DNA of 64,000 bases from Sipunculus nudus. Its lineage: Eukaryota; Annelida; Sipuncula; Golfingiida; Sipunculidae. The position numbers were made by a program, and so were the translations under genes. Where the stretch lies: positions 21,129,601 to 21,193,600 of the forward strand of contig CM049319.1 in the NCBI GenBank assembly GCA_026874595.1, given 5' to 3'. The notes below the pieces were generated by a model. It had not been told where the DNA came from, did no database searches, and saw only the letters and a list, made by a program, of their open reading frames with translations. This document shows positions 23,732 to 36,420 of this stretch, in pieces; position 1 is the stretch's first letter; each line of letters opens with the position of its first letter.

Positions 23732-25273
23732 TTTTATGCCCCCGCCACAAAGTGGCCGGGGCATATAGTTTTACCCATGTCCGTCCTTCCGTCATTCCGT
23801 CATTCCGAAATCAAACAGTTGTACAGACTTTTTTTCGCAATGCCTACAGATATTGGCCTGATTTTTGGTGTGTGGGCAGATATAGACCAGTTACAGATTG
23901 AGTTTGCGTTTTGTCCCAGTTGACCTACTTTTGACTGTTTTACGGCTCCTAAACTTAGAAAATTTCATGAAAAATAGAAATTTTCATGACAAATACACAT
24001 GTACGGACTTTTTTTCACAATGCCTGCAGATATTGGCCCGTTTTTTTTGTGTGTGGGCAGATAATGACCAGTTACAGATAGAGTTAGCGTTTCGTCACGG
24101 TTGACATACTTTTGAACGTTTTACGGCTCCTTAACTTAGAAAATTTCATAAAAAATAGAAATATTCATGACAAATACACATGTACGGACTTTTTTTCACA
24201 ATGCCTGCAGATATTGGCCTGATTTTTGGTGTGTGGGCAGATATAGACCAGTTACAGATCCAGTTCGTGTTTCGTCCCGGTTGACCTACTTTTGACTGTT
24301 TTACGGCTTCTGAACATAGAAAATTTCATGAAAAATATGAAATTTCATGACAAATACAAATGTACGGACTTTTTTTTGCAATGCCTGCAGATATTGGCCT
24401 GATTTCTGGTGTGTGGGCAGATATTGACCAGTTACAGATCAAGTTAGCGTTTCATCCCAGTTGACCTACTTTTGACTATTTTACGGCTCCTGAACATAGA
24501 AAATTTCATGTAAAATATAAATTTTCATGACAAATACACTTGTATAGACTTTTCTTTGCAATACCTGCAGATATTGGCCTGATTTTTGGTGTGTGGGCAG
24601 ATAATGACCAGTTACAGATCGAGTTCACGTTTTGTCCCAGTTGACCTACTTTTGACCGTTTGACGGTGCTCTTACATCGAAAATTTCATAAAAATGTGCA
24701 CATGTATGGACTTTTTTCGCAGTGCCTGCAGATACGGGCCTGATTTTTTGTGTGTTGGCAGATAATGACCAGTTACAGATTGAGTTCTTGTTTTGTCCCA
24801 GTTGACCTACTTTTGACCATTTGACTGCTCCTGAACATAGAAATTTTCATGAAAAATAAAAATTTTCATAAATGCATATGTACTGACTTTTTTTCCTCAA
24901 TGCCTGCAGATACCACCCTGATTTTTTATGTGTTGGCAGATAATGACAGTTACAGATGGAGTTCGCGTTTCGTCCCGGTTGACCTACTTTTGATTGTTTT
25001 ACTGCTCCTAAACATAGAAAATTTCATGAAAGACAGAAATTTTTATGGAAAATGCACATGTATGGACTTTTTTTCACAGTGCCTGCATATACTGGCATGA
25101 TTTTTGGTGTGTTGCTTGATAATGACCTGTTACAGATCGAGTTTGCATTTAGCCCTTGTTGACCTACTTTTGACCATACAACACCTCCTGAACTTAGAAA
25201 AATTTTCTAAATTTTACAAATGTTTCTAATTTGCCCCAGGCCGGGGCATTCGCGTCGTTCCGACACATCTAGT
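23732..25273 (+). repeat. Hairpin-headed tandem-core repeat (R4), eight 180-bp units, CTAG end
   Basis: The head is a hairpin (GCCAC-AAA-GTGGC within 23738-23762) followed by CATATAG and GTCCGTCCTTCCGTC. The core has eight copies of a unit of about 180 bp, marked by GACTTTTTTTC near 23825, 24003, 24184, 24364, 24544, 24707, 24882 and 25062. The tail repeats GGCCGGGGCAT, then has a small hairpin GTCG-TTC-CGAC and ends at CTAG (25269-25272). This resembles the tandem cores and 3' hairpins described for non-autonomous Helitron/Helentron-type elements, but no transposase is present, so the class is a suggestion. Frames at 23898-24104 and 24849-25100 are repeat-unit translations and not genes. Confidence 0.85.
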
Positions 25274-25317
25274 TTAAAATATTAAATTGAAATTATCAAT
25301 GCAGGTACAGTATATTC

Positions 25318-25552
25318 TCTGGTTCATATATGTGCACCAGGGGTAGACCAAGGATTTTGGAAAAGGAAACTTGGAAAGGTCCAATCTGAGATGCTTTAAG
25401 AGATTCGAGGATCTTTAAGAGGTCCTCATGCAGGTCTAGGAATGAGGTCTAGGGTGCATAAGTTTTGAAATCCCAAAAAAGTTTATGGCTGCTGAAAAGG
25501 GATGAAGGGATCCAGACCCCATGGACCCCCCTCTTTATCTGGTTCTGGGCAT
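25318..25552. repeat. GC-run dispersed repeat, copy 2
   Basis: CAGGGGTAGACCAAGGATTT at the left and GATCCAGACCCC with ATGGACCCCCCTCT at the right match, in opposite orientation, the ends of 19132-19326. It abuts the next element within a few bases. Confidence 0.5.
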
Positions 25553-25555
25553 GTA

Positions 25556-26624
25556 CAGTAAAACCTCGTTGTGTCGAAGTCGAAGGGACTGGTGGATTTA
25601 CTTCGACACAACTGGAGTTCGACACAACTGGTGTTCATTATATTCAACCTTCTTCAGCCTCGATTATTATCAATAAATACTGCACATGTATAGGGCCTAT
25701 ATTATATAGTTCTCACAAATGTTTGCGTGAATCCTTTAGATTTCTTATTATTATTTGTTTTCATTCTTTTATTTTGTTGGGGCGATATCTTTTAGCGTCA
25801 TAGGATTTTAAACTGAAACAAAGAAAAAAAAATAGTGTGTGGAGAGAGAGATAGAGAGAGAGATAGAGAGAAATGGAACAAGGTTTATATGTCTTACGCT
25901 TAGCAGGCCGCGACGCCATAGCAAACAGAACACGAACAATAAAAAAGTGAAGCAGTAATACAGTATAATGTACTCTATGGTTAATAAGAGTCAGTCTGAT
26001 ATAGATCTCATCTTACTCCCTTTATATTGAGGTCTGTATGTTTATTTTAGACACATCAAAGGGAAGGATTGGATTATGTTTGCTTTATCAATAACTTCTC
26101 GTTAATGCTTTGTCGGCAAGAGAAGATAGGCATGATTATGAGTGACTAATTGGCCAAATAGGTAAACAACAGAATAGGTATGTAAGCCATCGCGCTTGTT
26201 GAGTAAGATCATCGCCGGTATTATGTAACTGGTCATCGCGGCCATAGGTATGATTGTTGGACCGTGCACAACTGTTGTCAAAACATTAAAGTGGCATGAC
26301 CTCGAGTCGAGCGACAGACCCATCGCGCTTGATGCATGAGAGCCTTGTGGGCATTAATTAATTGTGACTGATCATCACAGCCCAATCATGATTGACGGGC
26401 CGTGCTCAACTGTTACCCAAACATGACTTCGAGTTAAGCGATAGAAATATCAGCTGGGGACCAACGAAGTACCTCGACACATCAGGGTTTTCGAAACATC
26501 CGACTTAGACACAAGCGGAGTTAAATTAGTAAGGTTTTAACTGTTTTTTGCAGGGACCCAACATTTGACTTCGACACATGCGGGAATTCGACTTAACCGA
26601 GTTTGACACAACCAGGTTTCACTG
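25556..26624. mobile_element. Non-autonomous pogo/Tigger-like DNA transposon, 1069 bp
   Basis: It is flanked by TA on both sides (25554-25555, 26625-26626). The ends are inverted: left CAGTAAAACCTCGTTGTGTC, right in reverse complement CAGTGAAACCTGGTTGTGTC, 18 of 20 identical. The word TTCGACACAACT and variants recur inside both ends, as is common in pogo-like families. The longest frame inside (plus, to 25803) is a repeat translation, and no DDE transposase is visible. The element lies in the first intron of the gene. Confidence 0.85.
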
Positions 26625-28046
26625 TATTTATTATTATCATGCTAGATAGTATGTGGCATGTCAGTTGTAAATCAGCTTAGTCTGAACCATGAACTGAGAC
26701 CAGTGAGCAAGTTCATGTGTGCAAATCATGCTATATAGCAGTCATTGGAGTTTTTAAGCACTTTGATTTGTTGAATATATGTGAACTTTATTGAATATAA
26801 TTATACAGAATTATATTGATTATAATTAGTAGATAAGTCAGTATATCTTATGTTGTTAATTAATAAGGATTAAAGACATTTGGCTGACAATTAAATCAAT
26901 ATTGTGATATTGATGATATATAAATGTTAACAATTTGTAGTGATATGTAGGGGTAACCTGATGGCTTTTCATTCAAAGATTCAGATTCATTCAGATTCAC
27001 AGTATTTACAGAAGGGAAATTATTGCAATAAGAAGAAAGAAAAACCTTTGTGTATAAGGGGCATGCACTGTCTACATAGATGACCAGTTAACAGGAAGTC
27101 TCACTAGCATGATGTGTACCAGCATTTTCCATGTATGTAGCATTAAAAAGGGATATGCAAATAGATTTGTATTAAAGATAATATTATTGTCTGATCTTTT
27201 AGATAATCCTTAAATCAAAGATTGATATTTTGAATAAATTTGATTTCCTTTATGTAAATTTGCTAATAATAAACAAGAATTTTCTTTGGTCCTAATATAC
27301 AATTGTTAAGATTTGGCAAACATATTAAAAATTCTTATAATAATGGATGTACTCTTGTGTAATTTACTGTATGCTGAGATCGCAAAAATGAAAGCCTTGC
27401 AATACACAGAAAATGTGAAAATTGCAAAAATTTTACCCAGAAAATCTGAAGCCAACACTTTATGTTTTGAGCTTGTCCTAGCTGAATAGCTCGGTCAAAT
27501 TTTAATGACTGTCATAACTTCTCTAACTTCTAAGCTATGTACATGCTACATTTAAATGATAGGTTGTTTGTGATAGTCAGATCATGCTGTACATTACACA
27601 TCAGATCACTCGCCAATATATAACCTGTTTAACTGTTGGAGCTTACATTTTATAGGGATATAACTGTAGTTTATTTCTGCTTGTGTTCTGCATCTAAGCT
27701 GCAAGGGTACAGTTCAACAGCTGTTGCCATGCAGGTACCTGCACAGCTAGCTAAGCCTCACTGTATGCAAAATGCTGTATTTGTCTTGTGATGTTTTTTA
27801 ATTACATAATATTACTATTAGTCACTGTAATATGATATAACATATATTATGAGATAAACAACTGACTGCCCAGTACCTACCATATAATTATATCCTTATA
27901 TATATTTATATGTCTGCTTTGGATAAAATTAAGGTTGAACCTCTCAATAAATGTTAACATCAATTATTGGCAAGAGATTATAATTTATTAAATATTAAAT
28001 TATAAAATATTAAATATTAAAATATTTGTAATGCAAGAAAAAACAT
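26625..28046. other. Intronic stretch, nothing specific seen
   Basis: Very AT-rich. A CTGTATGCTGAGATCGCAAA stretch near 27367 could be a diverged piece of the element seen at 31540-31872. Confidence 0.4.
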
Positions 28047-28372
28047 AGGAGTGACCATGTCAGGCCATTACTCAAACAGCTCCATTGGCTTCACACCAAG
28101 TACCGCTTACAGTTACAGTCTGTTTGATAGCTCACTGCCGCCATATCTGTCCCAAAAATTATTAACCTAACGATATTTACATACCCTGCATGTGGCTGGT
28201 GAAAAGCTTCTTAAAGTAACAAAGTGCCATATATGAAAGTCAGCAGATGTTCCTTTAGCTTCAAAACCCCCAAGGTCTGTTGTTTGCTTTCAACCGAACT
28301 TAAAAATCTCCGGTTGTTACATCATTTAAAACCAATTTAAAAACTTATCTCTTTGAATCCAGGCTATTTTGT
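28047..28372 (+). pseudogene. Decayed C-terminal fragment of a LINE polyprotein
   Basis: Translation from 28047 gives RSDHVRPLLKQLHW, then KYRLQLQ, before a TGA. In shifted frames LPPYLSQKL and, near the end, FKTNLKTYLF follow. The order (a histidine-proline-leucine block, HWL, KYR, then a PPYLS block and a final FK-LKTYLF) is typical of the extreme C-terminus of non-LTR retrotransposon reverse-transcriptase proteins of the CR1/jockey type. Stops and frameshifts break it, and no upstream reverse-transcriptase core is present, as expected for a 5'-truncated insertion. The clade cannot be fixed from this piece. Confidence 0.7.
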
Positions 28373-29927
28373 CATATAGATGTATCTGCTTTTTGTCAGT
28401 GAATTACATGAAATAATAGATTGGAGAAAAAGATAAGGGAAGCGGGCTTGGGGAGAGGCACAGGGTGTTACATGTAGGTTGCTTTTTGTTCGAGAAATTG
28501 TGCTTTCTATGAGATTACGCATGTCTTAATGCTATGAGTCTGACTATCTGGAATTTTTGGCACTATAAATACAATCTGTTATTGCCTCCATCAAGCTCAA
28601 CAATGATACATTAGGAACAATTTATTAAATTTTGGGGGTAATCCAGATCACCATCTGGATCGGGGGATTTTATTTTTAAAGAAAAATGCTGCATTTCTGA
28701 AAAAGCCATATGGGGGTTACAATGAGCTGCCTTGGCAGAGGTCTGCTAATTTCTGGTTACGGTATTATTATTATTTTGCCAACACTGACAGGTGCCCCTT
28801 GGTCGGGCAGACTTTTTACAAATGATGATGGTATTGTTTCTCCTGCATCGACTGATATATTGATTAAAGAGTCTGCACTAAGCCTTGATGTTTTTTCAAA
28901 AGCAGTTGAATTTGTGAGTTTATATGTATTACGGGTAATATACTAGTAGTAGGAATTGGCTTTAAAACCATAATCGATGATTGAATAATAAAAATGACCG
29001 ATGATCGATTAAAAATTGATTATTTATGGACTTTCTATATTACATTGAAATCTGCTGTATACTAGTACCTAAAATACTGACGCCATTAAATAGTCTGACA
29101 TATTCATCTGTATTCATTATGAAACCATCATCCACAAGTATCCAAGGTCGACTTGTCTTTGGATGAGTTTTGCCTGGACAAGGTTTCGTTTTGATGCTGT
29201 TTGTTACATTGTGTTCATATATCTCTGACGGGATTAGATACTTTGCATGTGTATACATTATTGTTTTAAATTGATTATGCAGAAATCCAGCCAATTCAAT
29301 TAATTTTAAAGGATAATAACCAATCATTGATTTCATTGATTAATCAGTACACCAGTATTATATACCATTATTCAGTGTACATATTCTTAAGATTAAAGAT
29401 CAGATTTTAAAAAATTAATTATTCTAAAATAAATAAATATATCAAGAGTAACTTAAACCCATATATAATCAACCCAAGTTTTATAATTCATGGTACTGAA
29501 AACCTATAATATCACAACTCCATTGGTTGGTGATCAGTCTGAAAGAAAACATAATTTAAGGTTGATCACGTGTGTCGCAGTTAGTATGAACTGTGCTTAT
29601 CATGTGGTTCATTACTGGCGACTGTGATTTCGTTGAAAGGTTTCTTTTATGAGTCTAGGATTTTAACCCTCCATTAAGCGCCTGCCACATAAAACATTGT
29701 GAAGCACCGCACTTACTGGAGCTGTGGAAAGCTTATCCAACAGCTCATGAGCTCAGCACACTGCTACTGAGGAGAAGCTCAATATGTAGGTCGTGTCTCT
29801 GCAGCGCTGCTCCAGCCTCTCAACAGTCTGTGGATAATGATTATATAACATTTCCAAGGCCACTTTGATAAAACCTTCAATCAGGTGCAATATCTGTGAG
29901 TGTTACAGATTGGGCCAAAAAAAAAAA
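28373..29927. other. Intronic stretch with a short dispersed repeat
   Basis: 28975-29030 is similar to 9745-9800 (ATGATCGATTAA-type words). The minus frame at 29040-29336 has no domain. Confidence 0.4.
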
Positions 29928-30200
29928 GGTATGGATCTCAGGCACTTTTTTTCAGAAATCATTGCGGGTGGGCGATATTTTATTTTTGACCCTTTTTTGT
30001 ATATTTCAATAAAAATGTCATATGATCAGGGAAAAGCATGAAAATAACAGAATTTTTTTGCTAAACAGGTAAAAGCACTACATAACATAGGAAATCTTAT
30101 TAAAGTTGTATTATTTTATCTTCTTGAGAGAAGAAAATCAAAATAAAAATGTTTGATGCAGGGGTTTAAAATTGATGGGGCAGTGCCTGAGAACCATACC
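29928..30200. mobile_element. MITE with 19-bp inverted ends
   Basis: The left end is GGTATGGATCTCAGGCACT (29928-29946). The right end, in reverse complement, is GGTATGGTTCTCAGGCACT (30182-30200), with one mismatch. Runs of A outside the left end and of T outside the right extend the symmetry. The interior of about 235 bp is AT-rich and non-coding. No target duplication could be identified because of the A/T runs. Confidence 0.8.
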
Positions 30201-31539
30201 TTTTATTTTTTTTTTTTTGCCTTACTGTTGTGTCTTATGGAACCTGGTTATTATAAAACAAGGCAACTATGAATTCAAGTTGTTTTACAAGTGGTAGAAA
30301 CAGGGCTTTCACTATACATAGATATTTAGTATGTAATTTCATTTCTATATACTAGAAATCTGCATTCTAAGGAATGCAGTTTATTTTTTTAGGGGAGGTG
30401 GGGGTGGAAGTCACATATTTGGCCCATATGCTTAGGTTCCTTTGTTCATAAGTGACTATGTTTGTGAATATTCTTGCATGACATTCCTGAATGTGGATCA
30501 TATACCTGATCCTCATCAAAATCTAACCAATTCTTCATTGGCCCATTCTCGAAATGCTCTGAAAATTTCATGAAATTTTGTTCATGATTGCTTGATTTAT
30601 TTTGTGAACAAACCCACGCGAACAGGGATGAAGGCACAATCTCCTGGTGAAGGCAGCTTGCAAGTTATGTTTATTTTGTAAATATAAAGTAAGATGTCTT
30701 AGACCTCTGTATGATAATAGGAAGAATATATATATATATATATATGCATATATTCTCTTTATCTTGTTCTTTTCTAATTTTATGCTACAATGGCACAAAA
30801 TATGTCTATAAACATTGACCAAGAAAAAAAATTATGAGGGCTTCAACTCACGGAAGATACCTAACATTTTATGTAAGTTAATTCATTCAGCTGTGTATGA
30901 TGGGGGAAGGGGGGGGGTTTAGAGTGCGGGCCTACTGCCCTTGACTTGCCCGTATTTACCTACCTTTTCTAAAGAACAATGTGTTTTCTTGTTTACTGTG
31001 CATGCATAGAAATAAACTCTTTGTAATTCCTGTTATTTAAAGTTCCTATACAGCCTTCATGACGGATGTATGAGCTTGTATACAAACAAACATTTAGTAA
31101 ACATAGCAATGTTGACATACGGGGGGGGGGGGGGGTAAGTATAACATATAAGGTGTTTGGTCTCATAAGTGGGGAAGTTGCAAGGTCACTAACTAGTGGC
31201 AACGTCCATTGCTAAATTCTGGTTCTTCTAATGTCCTGGTTGCATGTGTTTTGATTATTTTGTCCTCCCCCCCCCCCCCCCAGCCCATTATATCCTCCAT
31301 GTAGATATAAACAAAACAGCCAGTGAGTGATGGGACTGGCATTTTCTGGCCACTTTTTATAAAATGTTCACAGAATTATCTTTATAGTTAATAGAAGTCA
31401 GATATCAGAGTATTCTCTTTTAAAGATCATAAATGTTAGTGTTGGCTAATTTACCAGTAACCTGAAAAAATGGGGCCTTGTGGGGTAACTAGAGTCACAT
31501 TTATTGGTTCTCATACAGTGTTGACCACGAATCCATATA
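30201..31539. other. Intronic stretch with a TA microsatellite and G/C runs
   Basis: It holds a TA run at about 30727-30747, a G run near 30907, G15 at 31121-31135 and C15 at 31267-31281. No exon was seen. Confidence 0.5.
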
Positions 31540-31872
31540 CTGTGGTCATTTTATTAGCGAGGGTTTTAATTTCGCAATATTTGCAAATGTTAAATAATCG
31601 CAAATATGAAACCCATAAGAATAAGATGTTAAATCAACTAAGATGACCTCTGGAAGCAATCTAATCAGCAACCAAGTCTGTGCATGATAAGTTACTGACT
31701 GAACCAGTAATTAGATATGGTATTATAGGATTCATTCTAACTTTTAAATCAATACAGATACTGCTGATTTTACAGTTTCTCGTGCAATCATGAAAATGAA
31801 ACCTTCGCGAAATGTTCAAAATTAAGAAATATAGCGAAAATTTCAGCCTCACAAATATAAAGCCAACCACAG
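31540..31872. mobile_element. Mariner-type MITE, 333 bp
   Basis: Flanked by TA (31538-31539 and 31873-31874). The ends are CTGTGGTCATTTTATTAGCG and, in reverse complement, CTGTGGTTGGCTTTATATTT. The first seven bases match exactly, and similarity continues more loosely with shared TTTCGC words. The TA target and size fit a Tc1/mariner-related MITE. The minus frames at 31661-32120 cross its right edge and are not genes. Confidence 0.65.
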
Positions 31873-32969
31873 TATGGAGACCACAAACCAACATATGGAG
31901 ACCCAGATAATGTTTGATTTACACAAACACAGGGGGACCTTGACAATACAGGCTGATATATCACTGTAAACAGAGTTGTTGACAAAGACTTTATAATATA
32001 AATGCTGTGAAGGTTATTATACAGACTGGACACAGCCATAAATGCTACTGTCTGTCTTGTATAATTCATAAATAAATTTTCATCACTGCTGTGTTGGTGG
32101 CAGACTGTTAAGTCATTCACCTGCTAGAGCCCTCGTCTGCCTAGCTATTTCCAGGATAACGGTCCTCAACTGCAGGAATGAGTGATGGTTAACATGTAGA
32201 CTTCTGAAGAAAAACACAGCAAGGAGGGTCTGAGTGGATGACAGGTGCCTGTATTTACAGTCAAGTCTTCAACAGAGAGGCGTCCACATTAGAACAGGTG
32301 TCACACATGCGATAGATCTTCCTATTGTGTGTATGGGTTCAGTGATTCAGCGACGCTGGTTCTGTCAAAAGAAAGCATATAGGTAGATACATGATAGAGG
32401 CTTCTACAAGAACCTAGCTTGCTGCTAGAGATAAGGTATTTTTTTTACCTTTATCAATGATGATATAAAAAAAGTGATATATCATTGATATAATAGACCT
32501 GAACATTTGGTGTCATTTTCAGCTACAGGTGTCTCTGGTGTGGTGTTAAATGACTATTTATTCTTTATTTCACAGAACTGTCTTAAGTATTGATAAAAGA
32601 GAGATACCATATAATGTGTTATAACTCCTAGTACTGTTAAAAAATAAGACAAGGGTCAGATGATACTGCAGATTTTATGTGAACAGTTCAGTTTGCAAAT
32701 AAGACTTTGGCTGAACAATTAGCTGTACAAGTTCAAAGCTTTTATGGTCAACAAATGAAATTACGCTTAGAGCTCCCTAATTCTCCCATGAGTATAAATT
32801 CTGTTTTGCGATTCATGAAATTTCAGACTCCTAGAGGTCAACCAGTGTTTCCTGATTATAGATCAAGAAATTATGAATAACTCCCCAATACTTCTCAAAA
32901 GAAACTAATTATAGATCATTGGTTGCTGATGTGCTGTCAATGATCAGTTGTGATCAAGATTTGTAACAC
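31873..32969. other. Intronic stretch, nothing specific seen
   Basis: No paired splice signals with coding character were found. Confidence 0.45.
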
Positions 32970-33320
32970 GTGGAGCATGGTGGCACAATGGTTAGTGTGA
33001 TGGACTTGTGACTGCAAGGTTGTTGGTTTAGGTCCCGATCTGACCGCCATCTGCACTAATTAAGACTCCTAGCCAAAGTCATTACCACAAGAATGTGCTC
33101 CCTCAACCCAGGAAGGTGTGGGTACTGGTCATAGGCAGCTGGCAAAAATGTATGATGAATTACGTTCTAGCACCTTTTATTGCGCTTGGGTTGTATGCTC
33201 CCCAATGAGTCAAGAAAAAGCTACAAGAACAAACAGGCCCGAAAGACAAGAGGTGTCAAGTTGGATGAGACTGACATAATCGGTAATATCAGACTATAAA
33301 CCCTCACCTTTACCTTTTTA
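32970..33320 (+). mobile_element. tRNA-derived SINE
   Basis: An A box, TGGCACAATGGTTAGTGTGA (32981-33000), and a B box, GGTTTAGGTCC (33025-33035), lie about 25 nt apart inside a tRNA-like head that continues to about 33050. A tRNA-unrelated body follows, with TTGCGCTTGGGTTGTATGC near 33180, ending in a pyrimidine/A-rich tail near 33320. The head and size of about 350 bp support a SINE. Family membership needs a repeat library. Confidence 0.7.
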
Positions 33321-36259
33321 TCTTTACTTATGGTGGGACATGTACACTATCGAGAAAGAAAAAATGCCATTCATGCATAACTTAACAGTCAGGACATTAC
33401 CTCAGAGAACAATAGACTTCTTTAGTTAATAATTCAGTGTCACTGATACGTCTCTGTACAGGAGCGAGAAAGGCCGCAGCATGGGTTATTTAAAAGAACA
33501 ATGTGTTGTGTAATTCCTAGTCAACATAGGGACTGTTATTGTTTTACAATACAAATGAACACATCAGTGCAACAACACAATGCAACATTATGTCAGATAT
33601 CATTGACAATTGTATGTACCACTAGAAGCCACCGGCCACTGTTCCCACTGACCAAACCAACTTAAAATCTCTCAACAGTGCCCCCCGGGCCCCTAACCCC
33701 CCCCCCCCCTTATGACAAACAGGAAAATATCCCTGTCCCAGAATATCACAGTGCTTTTCACTTCTGCCACATATTATGAGTATTTTCATTAAAAAGAAAT
33801 AATGTTGCTCTAATTAAGCCTTGGTCACAAACAATCTACAATTATGACTGTTGTGCGATTTCAGCACGGCTTCAACAGATAGAACTGTCATAGGTGTGGG
33901 AGAGGTTTGTCTTGATAATTTTGTGGAAGCGTTCATATATAGAATATTTGTTGTATGATATATGGTCATTTAGTTAAGTCTAAAGAATTTGTAGAGGTTG
34001 CTCAGTGATTGGTGACCTAGTTTTGATGCCATGATTTAAATTTTCTATGGTGTTGTCATGTATTTGAATACAAACAAGTTCTAGACAGAACTGGAAAGAT
34101 ATCAGTTTCTCTTGTCTTTCCCCATCCGTTCTGTGAAAAGAGTACAAGTGATTAGTAGGTAAGTTTACCCATGTGGGGTTTTAATGAAAGCAGAGGGGGC
34201 AATGGGAGCTACCTTATGAAATTTGTTAATATTTTCAAAAGTTCACACTCACTTTTCATAACGCAAATAATAATAAGAAAACATGACATTGACCTCGTTA
34301 ACTTAATGGAAACAATTTATCTTGTAATATACTGGCAGTTGGGACTATTTTAGTTATATAAGTAATTTAATATACAAGAAAATGATCTTTCCCTTCATTA
34401 AGTTTGAGTGTGCTATTTGTGTCAAGGCCATTATATAATAACTTAGCTACATGGACTATATTTTGTAACAGACACTGATTTTGTGTTGGTACCATAAATA
34501 TTCTAAAACTATTGAGACAAAAATGAGAGCAGTAATCCAAGATGACATTATATTATTACACAGCAACAATTTAGACGGGAATTAAAAAACTTAGATACGG
34601 CTAACATTGGCTGATGTCATATTACATTTTCATTCAGTATTAGGCCTGTAGCTTTTACTGCAGTGTTCAGTTGTCTGGAAGGATCTATCTTTATATGTAG
34701 ATTTTATCTTTAATCTCCATCTCCATCTGTTACCAAAACAGTATATAGTGTATTTGTGTCATCCCCCCCCCCCCAACCCCTTTCTTCTTTTGGGGAGACA
34801 GTGTTTTCAGTCCCTTTGACAAAAGTTTTACTTGTCATAGTGATTAGTTGTTGTCTATAGGATTTCTTGTGAATGCAATATCTGTTGAATTGCTGCATAT
34901 TTCCTCCTGACTTTCAAACATATTATGTTCCAAAATCCTGGACGAGTTCAAGTTCTTGATATTTTACAGTCAAATCTCCCAAAATTGAACCTTTTTGTGA
35001 ACTCCATTACTTGTGAAGTATTGCATATTTAGTTCACAAGTTTGACATAATAGTTATTTCCATCATGTTCACAGAAAAGATAGATTATTAGTGACCTTGA
35101 CCTTGATCTTCGAGGACAAATCTTTGGAATTCTAGAATTTTTGTTACCCCAATAACTTCTAAAATACTGAAGATATTTTTTTATCTCAAATTGGACACAC
35201 CTGATGTTTCTGCCATGTGACACATATACTTGTTTGTCAGAGTAGTCCCATGTCAATCAATACATAGTTCTAATTCCGTCTTTAAAATTATGATTTGTTG
35301 TGGTGAACAGAAGTTGGGTTCAGACATTTTAAACTTTAAATTTCACAAATTAGCTTATTATTAACAGTAATAGTCAATAACTCAATCAGTCATGTGAAAG
35401 GTAGCAAACCCAGGAAGGCAGTCATCATATTTTTTTCGTAACTATCAATTACAATTTTGATTAATGGCAAATAGCCCAGTACAGTGTTTCAGGAAGAGAC
35501 AATATTAAAGCACAGATGGGATTGTAAAAAATAACAAGTGAATTTTATCCAGATGATCAGAATCCCATTATCATGTGACATGAAACAATCCCATAATGCA
35601 TCTGTTCAAAGAAGCAATTTTTGACGATGCCTTTATTTATTCTGGTGCACGTCAGCCTCCTCCTGTTGCTAAATGGATTTACTAGTTTCGTCCATCCAGT
35701 GCTGACTAAGATTGATTAAGAGTCGCTGGTGGCAGGAACAGCTCTGTTTAAAGTTTCTCCTTGAAGACAGTTCACCAGGGAGGAAATCTGACCATTAGAC
35801 TACTGTTGTGAATATCAAAGGCCAGTGCTGCGGGTACTGATATATGCATGAATGATATATAAATTATATATAAAAATGATAAAAATAGTCAAGGGTTGAA
35901 TTATTTTATTAGATATTTGTATCATCTAGCTGTACATAATATCAAAGTATAAGTAATAACAAGTATAAGTAAGTGTTTGATCCTATAGAGCAGATGGACT
36001 GTAATGATAGGTTAAATTATCTCAATAATATACACAATGACAGGTATCACAGTTGTTCACCATACATGTTATGATACATACATAGTTCTGTATCTATTTA
36101 ATAGTCATTCTTTTTACATCCCATGATGGGACAAATGGGATAAAAAATATTATTACCAATTAACATAAAATAAATAGCCAATTATAGTCATACTCCTTGT
36201 ACACTGCAGTCATTCTGTTTCTCATTAACTTTAACCGCTGCTTTGTTCAGCAAGGTTTG
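33321..36259. other. Intronic stretch
   Basis: It holds C runs at 33697-33709 and 34763-34774. At 35093-35108 there is TGACCTTGACCTTGA, two overlapping copies of the reverse complement of TCAAGGTCA, in sequence loosely like the calcium-style AT-rich tandem repeats elsewhere. No exon was seen. Confidence 0.45.
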
Positions 36260-36420
36260 CAGGGTTCCACCACCAGGGCGTGCGCAGGGCCAAGAAATCA
36301 GACTGATGAAATCATGGTGTCACAGGTTTAAACTTGGATTTTGTCGCACAATTCAATACCACACTCTTGGTGGTCTGATTACGATCTTTACTTTTTGCCA
36401 GCCCTGGTGGTGAAACCCTG
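36260..36420. mobile_element. Small hairpin MITE, 161 bp
   Basis: The left end is CAGGGTTCCACCACCAGGGC (36260-36279). The right end in reverse complement is CAGGGTTTCACCACCAGGGC, with one mismatch in 20. The interior also pairs partly (CAGAC/GTCTG words). It overlaps a minus-strand 68-codon frame that is not a gene. The target duplication is unclear. Confidence 0.75.

Noticed and set aside
23732-25273. Evenly spaced repeats that could suggest a CRISPR-like array
   Set aside because: Units of about 180 bp are repeated throughout with no unique spacers, and the context is animal DNA.
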